This document shows, in pieces, positions 1 to 11,333 of a DNA stretch of 64,000 nucleotides (within the stretch, counting starts at the first letter, position 1; each line of letters begins with the position of its first letter). A model generated the notes under the pieces. It was not told the origin of the DNA. It did no database searches and worked only from the letters and a program-made list of their open reading frames with translations. Made by a program: the position numbers and the translations under genes. This stretch comes from Closterium sp. Naga37s-1 (Eukaryota; Streptophyta; Zygnematophyceae; Desmidiales; Closteriaceae), in the NCBI GenBank assembly GCA_947471745.1, contig CANJKZ010000080.1:789501-853500 (forward strand), read 5' to 3'.

Positions 1-144
1 CACTCGACATCATGACTCAACATTCACACACTATTATAAGCATGAAATATATATATTATCTTATGCCCTCATTCCATTCCATGCACACACGCATGCACGC
101 ACACGGACAACAAGCCGAGTGCAAACCGTAGGGTTGCACCAACA
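1..144 (-). repeat. Inverted LTR end, copia family A
   Basis: This stretch is the reverse complement, with few mismatches, of the first ~144 bp of the family A LTR at 10376-10520. It ends exactly at the LTR terminus (plus strand ...CACCAACA at 137-144). An A-family LTR or whole element therefore lies in minus orientation mostly left of the window, inserted in the gag of the copia element that resumes at 145. Confidence 0.9.
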
Positions 145-3100
145 TCACCCACATCGTCAAGGGCCTGCCGCGCAGCTACAACCTCATGAAGAGGATGATG
201 ATGGTGCCCGGCACGCGTGAGTCACTTGACGAGAACTCCATCACAAGCTACATCCTTCAAGACGAGGCTATGCAGGAGGCAGAGGAGCCCACGGAGCTCC
301 TTCCGCTGGCGAGTTACGCTGCACCAACGAAGCAGAATCGTCAGCAGGGGCAGCGCGGAAAGTCTGGCGGAGGTGGTAGCGGAGGTGGGAGGCCGGCGAA
401 GGACGCCGACCGGGCGAAATCATCTTGTGACAGTGGTCGCGGCAATGGTGGTCAACGGCGCGAGTGCTGGGTCTGCGGAAGCGCCGACCACCTCTCCTAT
501 GACTGCCCCGACCACAATGGAGGTCGCGGAAGGTCGGCCAACGGTCGTCAAAGTCGGGACGAGAAGTCGCGCAAGGAGAATCTGACGTTGAAGAAGACGC
601 CGTCGACGAAGGAGGTCGACTCCTCTAGCGGAAAGGGGTGAGGTGACGGAGAAGCTTCGTGCTCCATGGTCGGCGTGGTGGAGCAGACTGTTTCGCTGGC
701 GCCAGAGGTCGGCGAAGACTTCAAAGCGGTTCCTGCAGCTGTGCAGGCGAATCCGATGGTGACTCTGCTCGACAGCGGTTGCTCGCACCACCTCATGGGG
801 ATGAAGGAGGCCTTCGTTGACATGGCGCCAAGAGGCAATGTGAAGCATGTGCGTGGCTTCAACGGGGCTCTGCAGACAGTCGAGGGCCGAGGCACCGTCG
901 CTCTGCAAGGGGAGGCCGGGAAGCAGGTCCTCATCCCCGACGTGCTCTACGTCCCGGGCGTGCAGGCGAACCTGCTGTCAGCCGGCCAGCTGAAGGAGAA
1001 TGGTGTGCAGCTGCAGGACGACGGCGACGAGATGATGCTCGTCAACGCGACCGGGGAGGTGCTCGGTCGAGCACACTATACCGACCGCGTCCTCTGCACC
1101 AACCTTCAACCCTGGTCGACAAAGCTGTCGTCGACGTCGACGGAGGTGGTGGCCCTGCGGACGATCGCATCGGCAACGAAGTCGACGCCGCCCAGGTGGC
1201 ACACGAGGCTTGCGCACGTTGGCGTCGACACCATCACAAGCTAGGCGAAGCACAAAGTTGCCATCGGCCTGGACATCAAGCCGTCGACGGGGACCGATTT
1301 GCCGTGCGTCTCCTGCGTAGGCGGAAAACTTGCGCGGCACACCTTCCCCGACAAATGTTCGGACGCGGAGGAGGCCCTGGCCGTCGTACACATTGACCTG
1401 TGCGGACCGTTCCAAGTGGCCGCCAAGGATGGCAGCTTCTACTTCCTTTTGCTGAAGGCCCGGAAGACGCGCTACGTGTGGGTGAGATTGGTCGCCAAGA
1501 AAAGCGACGTCCTGGAAGTGTTTAAGCAGTGGCTGCTGATCATGGAGAGGCAAACCGAGAATTCGGTGATGATGCTCCGCTCCGACCACGGAGTCGAGTT
1601 CCTGGGGAAGGACTACACCAACTTCATCAACGGCAAAGGCATTGTTCACGACCTGACCTGTCCGTACACTCCGAAGCAGAACGGCATGGCGGAGAGGGAG
1701 ATGCGGACGGTCGTCGAGGCTGTGCGGACGATGCTGCTGCACATGGGCGTGTAGCACCACTGGTGGCATCTCGCCCTGCGGCAGGCTGTCTAGGTGCGCA
1801 ACTGCTTGGAGCAATCGACGCTTCCGCAGGGGACGACGCCACACCAGCTGCTGACGGGCAAGAAGCCTGACCTGACGCTGGCGAGGGTGTGGGGCTGCAT
1901 GGTGCAGTTCATGGTCCTCGAGCAGCAGCGTGGTGGGAAGCTGGCGCCAAAGGCTCGTTGGGGGCTACACCTGGGTGTGTCGCCAGAGAGCAAGGGATGG
2001 GAAGTGCTCGAACTGAACAGACAACAAGCTGGTCACGACGGTCGAGGCCATCTTCTACGAGACGATGTCCCTGGAGGTGTGGAAGGTGACGCATGGGCCA
2101 GCATCGGCACGGGCGCAGACCCACTCTCCGACGGACTCCTCGACGGCGACGTTCCCACTACTAGCCGAGTTCGACGAGGCTGCTGACGAGGACGCCGAGG
2201 ATGTCAATCCTTCTCCTCCTCCTCCTGTCCCTGCTGCACCACCTCTTGTCGCTGACTTGCCTGAGCCGACACCTTCGCCGGCCACCGGCGACGAGGGGAG
2301 CCTGCGGAAGTTGCCTGTGGCACCGACCAGTGGCGTCGCCAGCGGCCGACGTGATGTCAAGCTCGTCGACGAAAGTGTGAAGCCGCCGACGACAGGGGAG
2401 CAGTGGGTGGAAGATATGCCGCCGACAGAGGAGCTGTTGACGAAGGAAGCCACTGCAGAGGATCCGCCGACAGGGGAGCAGCTCGACGATGGTTCGTCAA
2501 GCGACGTTGTGGAGGTCATTGGTGAACCTGACGACGATGAAGGGGAGCTGTTTGCAGGGGAGTAGTCCACTGATAGTGATGTGGTGGAAGTCAAAGCAGC
2601 CGAGCCTCCGCAGCGACGTTCCACTCGTGTCAACTTTGGCAAGCCTCGCGAGAAGTTGAGCTACCATGCTTGCCTGCCGCCGACCTCCTACAGCACGTTG
2701 CTTGACATGGCGCAGGACGACGTCGACCTGCCCGAGCTCGACCCCGACGTGCACGCCGACCCAGAGCATTGCTTGGACATCGCGACGATGACAGTGAAGG
2801 AGGCGCTAGCGAGCTGGAAAGGCAAAGCGGTGAAGGTCGCCATGGAGGAGGAGATTTGCAGCCTCATCGCCAACGGCACATGGGAGCTGGTCGAGCGTCC
2901 GCGCGGGGTGAACATCATGAAGCACCGGTGGGTGCTGACGACGAAGTACCACATCGACGATACGGTTGCTCTCGAGAAGGCACTCTTGGTCGTGAAGGGT
3001 TTCACGCAGGTGTACGGCGCTGACTACGATGAGACGTGTGCGCCGGTCAGCAGCTTCGTCACGCTGAGGATCTTCCTCAGCATCGTCACCGTCCTCGACT

Positions 3101-4009
3101 TGCACCTGATGCAACTTGACATGAAAAATGCCTTCTTGCAGAGTAAGCTAGACAGGGTGCTGTACATATACCAGCCAGACTACTATGACGATGGAACCGG
3201 CCGGGTGTGCAAGCTGTTGAAGAGCTGCTGACTCTATGACTCTTGTCCATCGACGCCTACGCAGAACTGACATTCGATGACGAGGATGCTCAGGCGCGCG
3301 AGGAGGAGGAGTACAGGCAGAAGGTCGGCTCGCTGCGGCGACGACGACGATGCCGGACATCGCGTTCGCGTGCAGCAAGTTGGGAAGCGGCCTGACGATG
3401 CGGAGCGACAACCACTGGTGCGAGGTCGACCGTTGTTTGCACTACCTCGCCGACACCCGTGACACCGCCCTAGAGTTCAGCGGTGGACAAGAGTCGCTGT
3501 GCCTTGTCGGCTACGTGGACGCTGACGACGCAGGCCACAAGCAGAACCGGACGAGCACGGACGGCTATGTGTTCGTCCTCGGAGGGGCCGCAGTATCCTG
3601 GTCGAGCCAGCGCATCAAGTGCGAGACGCTCTCCTCGACCGAGTCAGAGTACGTCGCGGCCACGGAAGCTGGCAAGGAGGCTCGCCGACTTCGCTTCCTC
3701 CTTGCAGAGTTCAAGCTGTTAGATCCTGGGACACTGACTGTCCTTCGTGTGCACAACCAGTCGGCCATCACTGTCGCGGAAGGCTTGGGGCTGAAGGGCA
3801 ACCTCGAGCACATGGAGCGACGCTACGCCTGGCTGCAGCAGATGGTGAAGCGTGGGAAGATTGCGCTGAAGTACATCCCCACCTCTGAGCAGCCGGCAGA
3901 CTTCCTTACGAAGGGGCTGCACTTTCCGGCCTTCAACCGGTGCTCCGTCGCGATCGGCCAAGTTCGTCTGGCTGACGTTGGAGACGGTGACGACGATGTG
4001 CAGCAGTAG
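145..4009 (+). pseudogene. Decayed Ty1/copia polyprotein, element C (gag-PR-INT-RT-RNase H)
   Basis: Domains in copia order are visible: the gag C-terminus and a CCHC knuckle (CWVCGSADHLSYDC, ~468-509), protease DSGCSHHL (~772), the integrase HHCC tail and catalytic core (HIDLCGP ~1390, RSDHGVEF ~1580, NGMAERE ~1680), RT palm start, then RNase H (YVDADDAG ~3513, SSTESEYVA ~3633, EQPADFLTKG ~3888). The frame is broken by TGA at 639-641, TAG at 1242 and 1752, a further TAG near 1791, a frameshift near 2025, TAG at 2563 and TGA at 3229. After 3231 sequence jumps from the early RT to RNase H, so the YVDD catalytic block is deleted. The gag N-terminus is lost to the inverted LTR at 1-144. The element cannot encode a working RT. 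Confidence 0.9.
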
Positions 4010-4158
4010 GTGCCGTGCCCTTCTGCACGGCTGGTGCGGTGACCGGCGTGCTGTGTGTTGTGTGCATGCTGACGAAGGATTTTCTCAGTGTATTCTATCC
4101 CTTGGGTTCTGGGTGGACCTTGTGCGTGGGGTGCCCAAGCGTGAGCGCGGCAGGGGAG
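4010..4158 (+). other. 3' untranslated part and polypurine tract of element C
   Basis: No gene is seen. The segment ends in a purine run (GGCAGGGGAG, 4149-4158) directly before the TGTTG start of the next LTR, as expected for plus-strand priming in an LTR element. Confidence 0.65.
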
Positions 4159-4430
4159 TGTTGAAGGAATTTGGCCCCGCCCTCGCATGGGCAAAACTGA
4201 CTTCGTGGTCGGGTGTGTGGGAGGTGCAGCCGACCTTCTGCAGGAGTACAAAGGTTGCCTGTACACGAGGTGTACTAGGGAATCCATGCAAGGGTAGCAG
4301 ATCCAAGTTGAATGAAGTCATTTGGAGTTGTGAGCAGATCGCTATGAACGTTTGAAGTCGCTGTGCAGAAATCCGACTGTGCACTCTATCTTTCGTTTTA
4401 GGCACATTGGAGCCTACTGTGACTATAACA
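4159..4430 (+). repeat. Hybrid LTR: element C U3 side, family A U5 side
   Basis: It begins TGTTGAAGG after a polypurine tract and ends ...ACTATAACA immediately before a primer-binding site. From about 4299 to 4430 it matches 11075-11206, the end of the family A 3' LTR, with only about two to three differences seen by eye. The first 140 bp (4159-4298) have no counterpart in the 831-bp A LTR. It serves as the right LTR of C and the left LTR of A, which suggests LTR-LTR recombination or a deletion that fused two adjacent elements. Confidence 0.8.
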
Positions 4431-4432
4431 AG

Positions 4433-4445
4433 TGGTATCAGAGCC
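4433..4445 (+). other. Primer-binding site of composite element A
   Basis: TGGTATCAGAGCC lies two bases after the LTR end. It matches the tRNA-iMet 3'-end complement used by most plant copia elements. Confidence 0.9.
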
Positions 4446-4548
4446 CCTTGGAGCAGTTTAGACAATTGCTGGACCTAAGGAAAGGGGTGGCAGAGGTGCT
4501 GGTGGCAGTGGAGAAGCCCAAGCTCAAGGCCAACCCCGTGACTCAGCC

Positions 4549-7209
4549 ATGGCGCCCGTGCAACCAAGTGTTGGCCCATCTAGGGACGAGCCTAGAGTGT
4601 TTGGCCTTGACAAGTTCAACGGTGACAACTTTGCTGAGTGGTCCTTTAGAATGGAGAACGTGTTTGATCACTATGACCTGCTGGAGGTGATGGAAGGAAT
4701 GGAGAAGCGCCCCGAGAACGACCCGGAGAAGAGCCCGTGGGTGCGGAAGAGCGCACAAGGCTACCTCCTACTTGGGCAAGCGTTGGGGAGCAGTCAAATC
4801 CGTCACATCAAGCCATTCCAGCGTGAACCAGAGAAGGGACCAAAGGCATGGGCTGCTCTCAAGGGTGTACACGCTCCTGCAACAGCGGCGGTAGCAGTGG
4901 TGTTGGAACGGCAAATGGCGACGCTACAAATTGAGGAAGATGAACCCGTGGAAGACGGGGTGCAGAAATTCTTCGACTTGTTGACGCAGCTTGAGGGAGC
5001 TGATTTGAACTATAGTGAGCTCCAAATGAAGACCAAGTTGCTGGCCCTACTCCCCGAGTCGTGGTCCTCGCTCATCATCAACTTGAACCGTGACCTGCCC
5101 CGCCTCTCGCTTGAAGACGTGAAGCGCGCAATCCTACAAGAGGACTTCCGCCGCCGTGAGTTGGCGAGTGCGGATGGCGCTGGGGCAGCAAGCATCGGTC
5201 GTGGATATGGCCGAGGAAGAGGCAGAGGACGAGGGGGAGGAAGATTTGGTGGCAGCAACTTCAGTGGAGGCCGCGGAAGTGGCGGATACGGCAGCGATGA
5301 CAAGAGCTACGGGCGCGGTCGCGGCCGATTTGATGGCGAGTGCCATTATTGTCATAAGACCGGACACATGTGGCGCGATTGCTACAAGCTCCCTGATGGT
5401 TGGACCCCTGCTCAAGACCAAAAGGGTAGAGGAGCAGGTGGAGGGAGAGGAAGAGGCCGTGGAGGCCGTGGCGGTCGCGGTGGCGGAGCTGCAAACATGA
5501 AGAGCGAAGATAATGACAAGGACCCGAGCGGCGATCGATACCCGGGTCTATTCTACTTCGTGTCGACGCAAGTACCGACTGGTCCAGAGAAGGATGAAGG
5601 CTTTGAGGAGCCAGCAGCTGTGGGGAAGGTGACCCTACACCCCCTGGACTATTGGGTGATAGAGGGTCCCTACTCCTCTCAGTGGCAGGCAGCTATGGAC
5701 ACAGAGATGGCTTCCTGGAAGTCCACAGGTACTTACGTTGACGAGGTTCCCCCGCCTGGGGCGAACATCGTCAGTGGCATGTGGATTTTCAGGGTGAAGC
5801 GGCCGCCGGGTTCTCCGCCTGTCTTCAAGGCGCGTTACGTGGCTCGTGGCTTCAGTCAGCGGCAGGGAGTTGACTACTTTCAGACCTTCTCTCCCACCCC
5901 GAAGATGACCACTCTTCGGGTACTGCTGCACGTAGCTGCTCACCGCGACTACGAGCTGCACTCTCTTGACTTCAGCACTGCTTTCTTGCAGGGCAGCCTG
6001 CACGAGGAGATCTGGCTGCGTCGCCCACCTGGCTTCACTGGGTCTTTTCCTCCTGGCACCCAGTGGAGCCTCCGGCGGCCAGTCTACGGTCTCCGCCAGG
6101 CACCGCGTGAGTGGCACGACACACTGAGGACTACACTTGCGGCTCTTGGGTTTGCTCCCTCTACTGCCGACCCGTCGCTGTTTCTGCGCACCGACACTTC
6201 TTTGCCGCCGTTCTACATCCTCGTGTACGTCGACGACTTGGTCTTTGCCACAGCTGACACTGCTGGACTCGCCCACGTGAAGTCCGAGCTGCAGAAGAGA
6301 CACACGTGCACAGACCTGGGTGAACTGCGCAGCTACCTTGGCTTGCAGATCACCCGGGACAGAGCACGCCGCACCATTACCCTGACTCAGTCACACATGG
6401 TGCAGCAGGTCCTTCAGCGCTTCGGCTTCACGTACTCCTCGCCTCAGGCCACTCCTCTGCCTACTCGCCACTCGCTCTCAGCTCTGCCTTCGGATGAGTC
6501 CGTAGAGTCGAGTGGCCCGTACCCAGAGCTTGTTGGCTGCCTCATGTACCTGATGACCTGCACACGACCTGACCTCGCATACCCTCTTAGCATTCTCGCA
6601 CGCTATGTTGCTCCTGGGAGACACAGACCGGAGCACATGGCTGCAGCGAAGAGGGTGTTGCGTTACTTGTGCAGTACGTCGGGCATGGGGCTTGTGCTTG
6701 GAGGGCAGAGTCCAGTGGTCCTCACTGGGCACGCAGACGCTTCTTGGGCTGACGACCAGGCTACGCAGCGGTCGTCACAGGGTTACACCTTCAGCCTTGG
6801 TTCCGGCTCTGTTTCGTGGCGGGCTACCCGCTCGTCTTCTGTTCTCGGCTCCAGTTGTGAGGCTGAGATCTACGCCGGGGCCATGGCTGCACAGGAGCTT
6901 CGCTGGCTCACCTACCTGCTGACTGACCTCGGAGAGCCGCCTCGTTCTCCTCCAGTGCTGTACGTAGACAACAAGGCCATGCTGGCCTTGTGTCGAGAGC
7001 AGAGACTGGAGCACAGAACGAAGCACATTGCTCTCCGCTACTTCCTTGCTCGTGAGCTACAGCAGCGTGGTCAGCTGCGGCTTGCGTACGTGGCCTCTCA
7101 GGCCAACACTGCTGATATCTTCACCAAGGCACTTGCGCCTTGTGATCATCAGCGCTTCTGTACTCAGCTGGGTCTTGTGCCCACCTTGCCTCACTTGCTC
7201 ACCCCTTGA
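4549..7209 (+). CDS. Chimeric copia protein: family A gag fused in frame to family B RT-RNase H
   Basis: An 886-residue open frame starting at the ATG after the primer-binding site. Residues 1-205 are a UBN2-type copia gag. An Arg/Gly-rich stretch follows, then a CCHC knuckle near residues 265-278 (CHYCHKTGHMWRDC) and a second RG-rich run to ~320. At about residue 370 the sequence reads ...HPLDYWVI then EGPYSSQW. In the related element D the same block continues into the protease motif DSGCTSHM, while EGPYSSQW belongs to the RT start of element B. RT has YVDD near residue 559 and RNase H has the HADASWADD and SSCEAEIYA blocks. Protease and integrase are absent. The frame has no stop, although it joins two families. 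Whether it is expressed is unknown. Confidence 0.88.
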   Translation: MAPVQPSVGPSRDEPRVFGLDKFNGDNFAEWSFRMENVFDHYDLLEVMEGMEKRPENDPEKSPWVRKSAQGYLLLGQALGSSQIRHIKPFQREPEKGPKAWAALKGVHAPATAAVAVVLERQMATLQIEEDEPVEDGVQKFFDLLTQLEGADLNYSELQMKTKLLALLPESWSSLIINLNRDLPRLSLEDVKRAILQEDFRRRELASADGAGAASIGRGYGRGRGRGRGGGRFGGSNFSGGRGSGGYGSDDKSYGRGRGRFDGECHYCHKTGHMWRDCYKLPDGWTPAQDQKGRGAGGGRGRGRGGRGGRGGGAANMKSEDNDKDPSGDRYPGLFYFVSTQVPTGPEKDEGFEEPAAVGKVTLHPLDYWVIEGPYSSQWQAAMDTEMASWKSTGTYVDEVPPPGANIVSGMWIFRVKRPPGSPPVFKARYVARGFSQRQGVDYFQTFSPTPKMTTLRVLLHVAAHRDYELHSLDFSTAFLQGSLHEEIWLRRPPGFTGSFPPGTQWSLRRPVYGLRQAPREWHDTLRTTLAALGFAPSTADPSLFLRTDTSLPPFYILVYVDDLVFATADTAGLAHVKSELQKRHTCTDLGELRSYLGLQITRDRARRTITLTQSHMVQQVLQRFGFTYSSPQATPLPTRHSLSALPSDESVESSGPYPELVGCLMYLMTCTRPDLAYPLSILARYVAPGRHRPEHMAAAKRVLRYLCSTSGMGLVLGGQSPVVLTGHADASWADDQATQRSSQGYTFSLGSGSVSWRATRSSSVLGSSCEAEIYAGAMAAQELRWLTYLLTDLGEPPRSPPVLYVDNKAMLALCREQRLEHRTKHIALRYFLARELQQRGQLRLAYVASQANTADIFTKALAPCDHQRFCTQLGLVPTLPHLLTP

Positions 7210-7418
7210 CCTTGTTTGTACTGATGCATATATATATATACTCCTGCTCTTGCTTGTCTAGCCTTATATATATATGTAACCCTGCATGTGAACTGGCCTT
7301 GTGGCCTTGAACTTGTGCTCGGAATGTGTGGTGACTTTGTGATCCACCCTGAGCTTGCTTTGCTTTGCTTGACTGGTCCTGTGACCCCTTGTTCTCCCCC
7401 ACTTTGCCTATGGGGGTG

Positions 7419-7545
7419 TGTCAGATTTATATGACATAGCTACTGTAGGCTATAGTGGGGTGGCACATATGGGGTACAGTTTTCTAGGGTTTGCTTTTTG
7501 TACCCAACTTTCACTTAGTCATTTCATTCCTCGTTTCTTCTCACA
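7419..7545 (+). repeat. LTR of copia family B inside element A
   Basis: TGTCAGATTT...TTCTCACA, 127 bp, follows the conserved polypurine sequence TATGGGGGTG. It aligns with the 126-bp minus-strand LTR at 49855-49980, which fixes both ends. Directly after it the A integrase resumes in mid-domain. The 209 bp upstream (7210-7418) are the B 3' flank and hold no gene. Confidence 0.82.
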
Positions 7546-10334
7546 CCCGGTTCCCATTCTCGAGCTCGGAGGCAACGGCAAAGGCACCGCTTGATGAGGT
7601 GGTGATGGACGTGGTGGGCCCCCTGAAGCTTGGAGCTGCTGGTGCAGAGTATTTCCTCACCATAGTGGATGTCTACACCCACATGACTTGGGTGTACGTG
7701 CTGGCCAAGAAGAGCGATGTGGCTGAAACGTTGAAGACGGATTGGTTCCCGATGGTGGAGCGGCAACAAGACCGTCTAGTCAAGTCAATCCGCACCGATC
7801 GAGGGGCAGAGTTCCTGAGCAAGGAGTTTGGGTTGTGGCTGAAGAAGAATGGTATTCGGCACTCCCTCACCATGCCATACTCCCCTGCAATGAACGGCAT
7901 CGCCGAGCGAGCGAACCGGACGATCACGGAGGCGGCACGCGGGTTGCTCATTGAAGCCGGGCTACCCGACTATTTCTGGCCTGATGCGGTGCGGAGCGCG
8001 TGTGTGGCCAAGAACAGAGTCTTGACTCATGTGGGAGCAGACAAATGGGTGCCCTATGTGGAGTGGCTTGGAAGGAAGCCAAAGGTGGACATGCTTCGGG
8101 TGTTCGGGTGCATGTGCATGGCGCTCGTGCCTAAGCATCTTCAGCACAACAAACTTGGTGCCAAGGCGGTGTGGGCCGTGCACTTGGGCATGGCTCAAAA
8201 CAGCAAGGGGTGGCTTCTTTGGGACCCATTCACCAAGAAGTTCATGGTGAGCAGGGACTGCAAGTTCATGGAGAACTTCATGTACAAGGATTGGAAGGCG
8301 GAGAATGAGGCGAAGATAGGCGTGCGGTTTGGGGAGGTGAAGAGTTCCGGTTTGGAGCATGTGGAGCTGCCTTTGGAGCTGAGCAGCGGCAGCACAACCA
8401 CAAGGCAATCCTCCCTTGTGAATGGGGGAGAGGAGGCCAATGATGCAGAGGTAGAAGAGGAGGAGGTGCAGCAAGTGAGCGAGCGTGCACCGTCTCTCTC
8501 TTCCCGTACTACGAGTGCTCCACGGATTCGAGCCACACCGCAGCAACGCCAAGGCCTTCAGGTCCCTGCAGCTGAGGAGGAAGGAAGGGGAAAGAGGAGA
8601 GTTCAACCCCCTAATAGGCTGACCTATGATGCGCCGGGAAAGCAGGGCAAGACAGCCCTGGCCGGAGCAGCAATGATGGTCGGAGACGACGAGGAGAGTG
8701 ACTACGAGGAGTGTGCCTTCGCGTTCTTCTCTCCGGTGGAGATGCCGGGAGAACCAGCAACTCTCAAGGAGGCTTTGGAGAGTAGTGATGCTGAGGAGTG
8801 GAAGAAGGCCATGGAGAGTGAGCTAAAGAGCATCGAGGAGAATGACACGTTTGAATTGGTGGAGCTACCGGAGGGGCGTACGGCGATAACGTCCAAGTGG
8901 CTCTTCAAAATCAAGTCGGATGCCGACGGAAAGATCGAGCGCTACAAGTCTAGGCTTGTAGCCAAGGGGTACCAGCAGAAGGAGAAGGTGGACTTCAAGG
9001 AGCTGTTTGCCCCTAAGGTGAAGCGGACGACGCTGCGAACCCTATTCGCGGGAGCCGCCATCAAAGGATGGGTAGTAAAACAAATGGACATCGTAACGGC
9101 ATTCCTTAACGGCATCCTTGAGGAGGATATTTTTATGGCGCAGCCAGAGGGGTTTGATGATGGTAGTGGCAGAGTGTGGAAGCTGAAGAAGGCCCTCTAT
9201 GGGCTGAAGCAGGCCCCTAGGCAATGGTACATGAAGCTGCGCGAAGTGTTGGAGGGAATCGGCTTCACTCCCTCAACGGCCGATCACTCCTTGTTCATGC
9301 TTGGCGAGGGGGAGCAGAGGAGCTTCATGGTGGTGTACGTGGACGACATCCTGATCTTCTCACCCTCTCCTGACCTTGTGAAGGAGGTGATGCTGAAGCT
9401 GCAAGACAAGTTCAAGTGCAAGTCCCTTGGTGACGTGAACTTCTACCTTGGGCTCCACATTGAACGAGACGTGGAGAAGCGGAGCATGCGAGTGCACCAA
9501 CGGAAGTACCTGGAGGCATTGGCTGCCAACTTCGGCCAGAGTGAAGGTCATGTGGCTACTCCCTTTCCCTCTGGGTTCTAGTGTGTGAAGGGGCCAGAGG
9601 AGAAGAGCCTTGGAGAAGAGGAGAGGCGCCGATTTCACTCGTTGGTGGGCAGCCTCATGTATGCGGCGGTAAACACCCGACCGGACGTCGCGTTTGCTAC
9701 CGGGCAGCTGGCTAGGGTTGTGCAATGCCCTAATGAGGAGCAGGTAGCAGCTGGAATGAGGGTGGCCAAGTATCTTGGCCAAACACCGACCGTTGGGCTG
9801 CAATACTCGGCGGCGGCACAAAGGCGCCAAAAGGGCGCGGATGGTGTTGAACCCGGGCGTTTGTTCCTCACCGCCTACTCGGATGCTTCATATGCATCGG
9901 AACCAGAGGACATGACAAGTGTGGGAGGCTTCATATGCTGTGTTGGTGGAGGCCCAACTGCTTGGGAGAGCAAGAAGCAGGTTGACCAAGCTTTGAGCTC
10001 GGTGGAGTCCGAGTACATGGCACTCTTCCGTGCCGTACGGGAGATTGTGTGGCAGCGGCGTTTGTTGGCTGAATTGGGGGAGGAGCAGCAAGGACCTACC
10101 CCACTGTACTGTGACAGCCAGGGTGCCATTGCTCTTGCTAAGAACCCTGTGTTGCATGGACTCACGAAGCACATGAGGGTGAAGTGGCATTGGACGAGGA
10201 GCATGGTAACCGCGGGTGAAGTTGAGTTGCGCTACGTGAAGACCACGGGGCAGCCGGCTGACATGATGACCAAGAGGCTGGTGGAGCAGCAGCATTGGAA
10301 GTGTTGCAAGCTGGCTGGGATGGCTCTGAACTGA
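7546..10334 (+). pseudogene. Copia family A integrase core-RT-RNase H with one in-frame TAG
   Basis: The frame begins inside the integrase (FPFSSSEATAKAPLDEVVMD) with catalytic Asp in VMDVVGP, Asp in RTDRGAEF and Glu in NGIAERANR. RT follows with YVDDILIF near 9335, then RNase H with YSDASYAS, SSVESEYMA and the C-terminal QPADMMTKR block, ending in TGA at 10332. The only interruption is TAG at 9579-9581, between ...PFPSGF and CVKGPEE, in the same frame. The neighbouring element D has a residue at this point, so one CAG-to-TAG change would explain it. No start codon of its own is expected because the 5' part of the polyprotein was replaced by the B segment. Confidence 0.88.
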
Positions 10335-10375
10335 GAGAGCAACATATCCTAAGGCCAACAATCCGAGGGGGAGTT

Positions 10376-11206
10376 TGTTGGTGCAACCCTACGGTTTGCA
10401 CTCGGCTTGTTGTCCGTGTGCGTGCATGTGTGTGTGTGTATGGAATGGTATGAGGGCATGGGATAATATATATTTCATGCTTATAATTGTGTGTGAATGT
10501 CGAGTCATGATGTCGAGTGTGTGTGTCGAGTCAATAGCGAGTTATCGCTAGACGCGTGTTACGCGGTCGTTTGTGTCTCGCGCGCGGTTTCTATTTTGTC
10601 GTGCGCGGTTTCTATTTTGTCCTGTGTCGAACGTTCGGCGTGTCGCAGGTGTGTGCAGCAGACCCATCAAGAACTCAAGGATGAGTTTGTGATGAAGAGC
10701 CCGAGCCTTGGTGTCAAGCCTCAAGTGATTTCGAAGCTCGCCAAAAGGGTACACCTCAAGATATTGAAGATAGTTACATTACTTTGTGTAGTGTAACATT
10801 TCACTTGGTGTAGGCCCTAGTGAAGGGTAGTTTCGAGACCCTTCATGGTTGGGGACAGTGTGGCACTGTTCCACATCACTGTACCTCGGATCTTGGGGTT
10901 TGTAGGAGCTGGGAGTCATTCCCAACTCGTAACTCTTGCTAACTCTTCCTATTGTGTGTTCTAAGACTATAGTTGCTGCCATAGTGCCGTTCGCTCAAAC
11001 CGACGCTGTGTCGTCAATTCTTGATGAAATCGTGCGATCTAAATTGCCTATTGTAGGCGACATTAAGGCGCTCGAGATTCAAGTTGAATGAAGTCATTTG
11101 GAGTTGCGAGCAGATCGCTATGAACGTTTGAAGCCGCTGTGCAGAAATCCGACTGTGCACTCTATCTTTCGTTTTAGGCACATTGGAGCCTACTGTGACT
11201 ATAACA
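10376..11206 (+). repeat. 3' LTR of copia family A
   Basis: 831 bp, TGTTGGTGCA...ACTATAACA, preceded by the polypurine tract CCGAGGGGGAG (10363-10373). Its last 132 bp recur at 4299-4430 and its first 144 bp recur inverted at 1-144. Confidence 0.9.
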
Positions 11207-11333
11207 CAACTGTCTGCATGTGGCCGACCTGGCACCTGCGCAATGTGCTCGACAGTGCACGTCGTGCATAACTGTCTACAAGCACCTGCGAAGTAGGTGC
11301 TTGCACTTGCGCTTACAATCACCTGCGGATGCA

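Larger units (their letters stand above)
4159..11206 (+). mobile_element. Composite Ty1/copia element A carrying a captured B-family segment
   Basis: Order: hybrid LTR (4159-4430), primer-binding site, gag of family A, then an abrupt in-frame switch near 5660 to the RT-RNase H of family B (closely similar to 50177-51814 on the minus strand). The B 3' flank and complete B LTR (7419-7545) follow, and then the remainder of A begins inside its integrase and runs through RT and RNase H to the A 3' LTR (10376-11206). The A protease and integrase N-terminus are missing. All segments share orientation, so the element carries two RT-RNase H modules and one integrase core. Confidence 0.85.

Noticed and set aside
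1-144. Inverted repeat 1-144 versus 10376-10520 as terminal inverted repeats of a 10.5-kb DNA transposon
   Set aside because: The right copy is the start of an LTR that continues 700 bp further with polypurine tract and matching U5, and the left copy ends in a different element; two LTRs in opposite orientation explain it.
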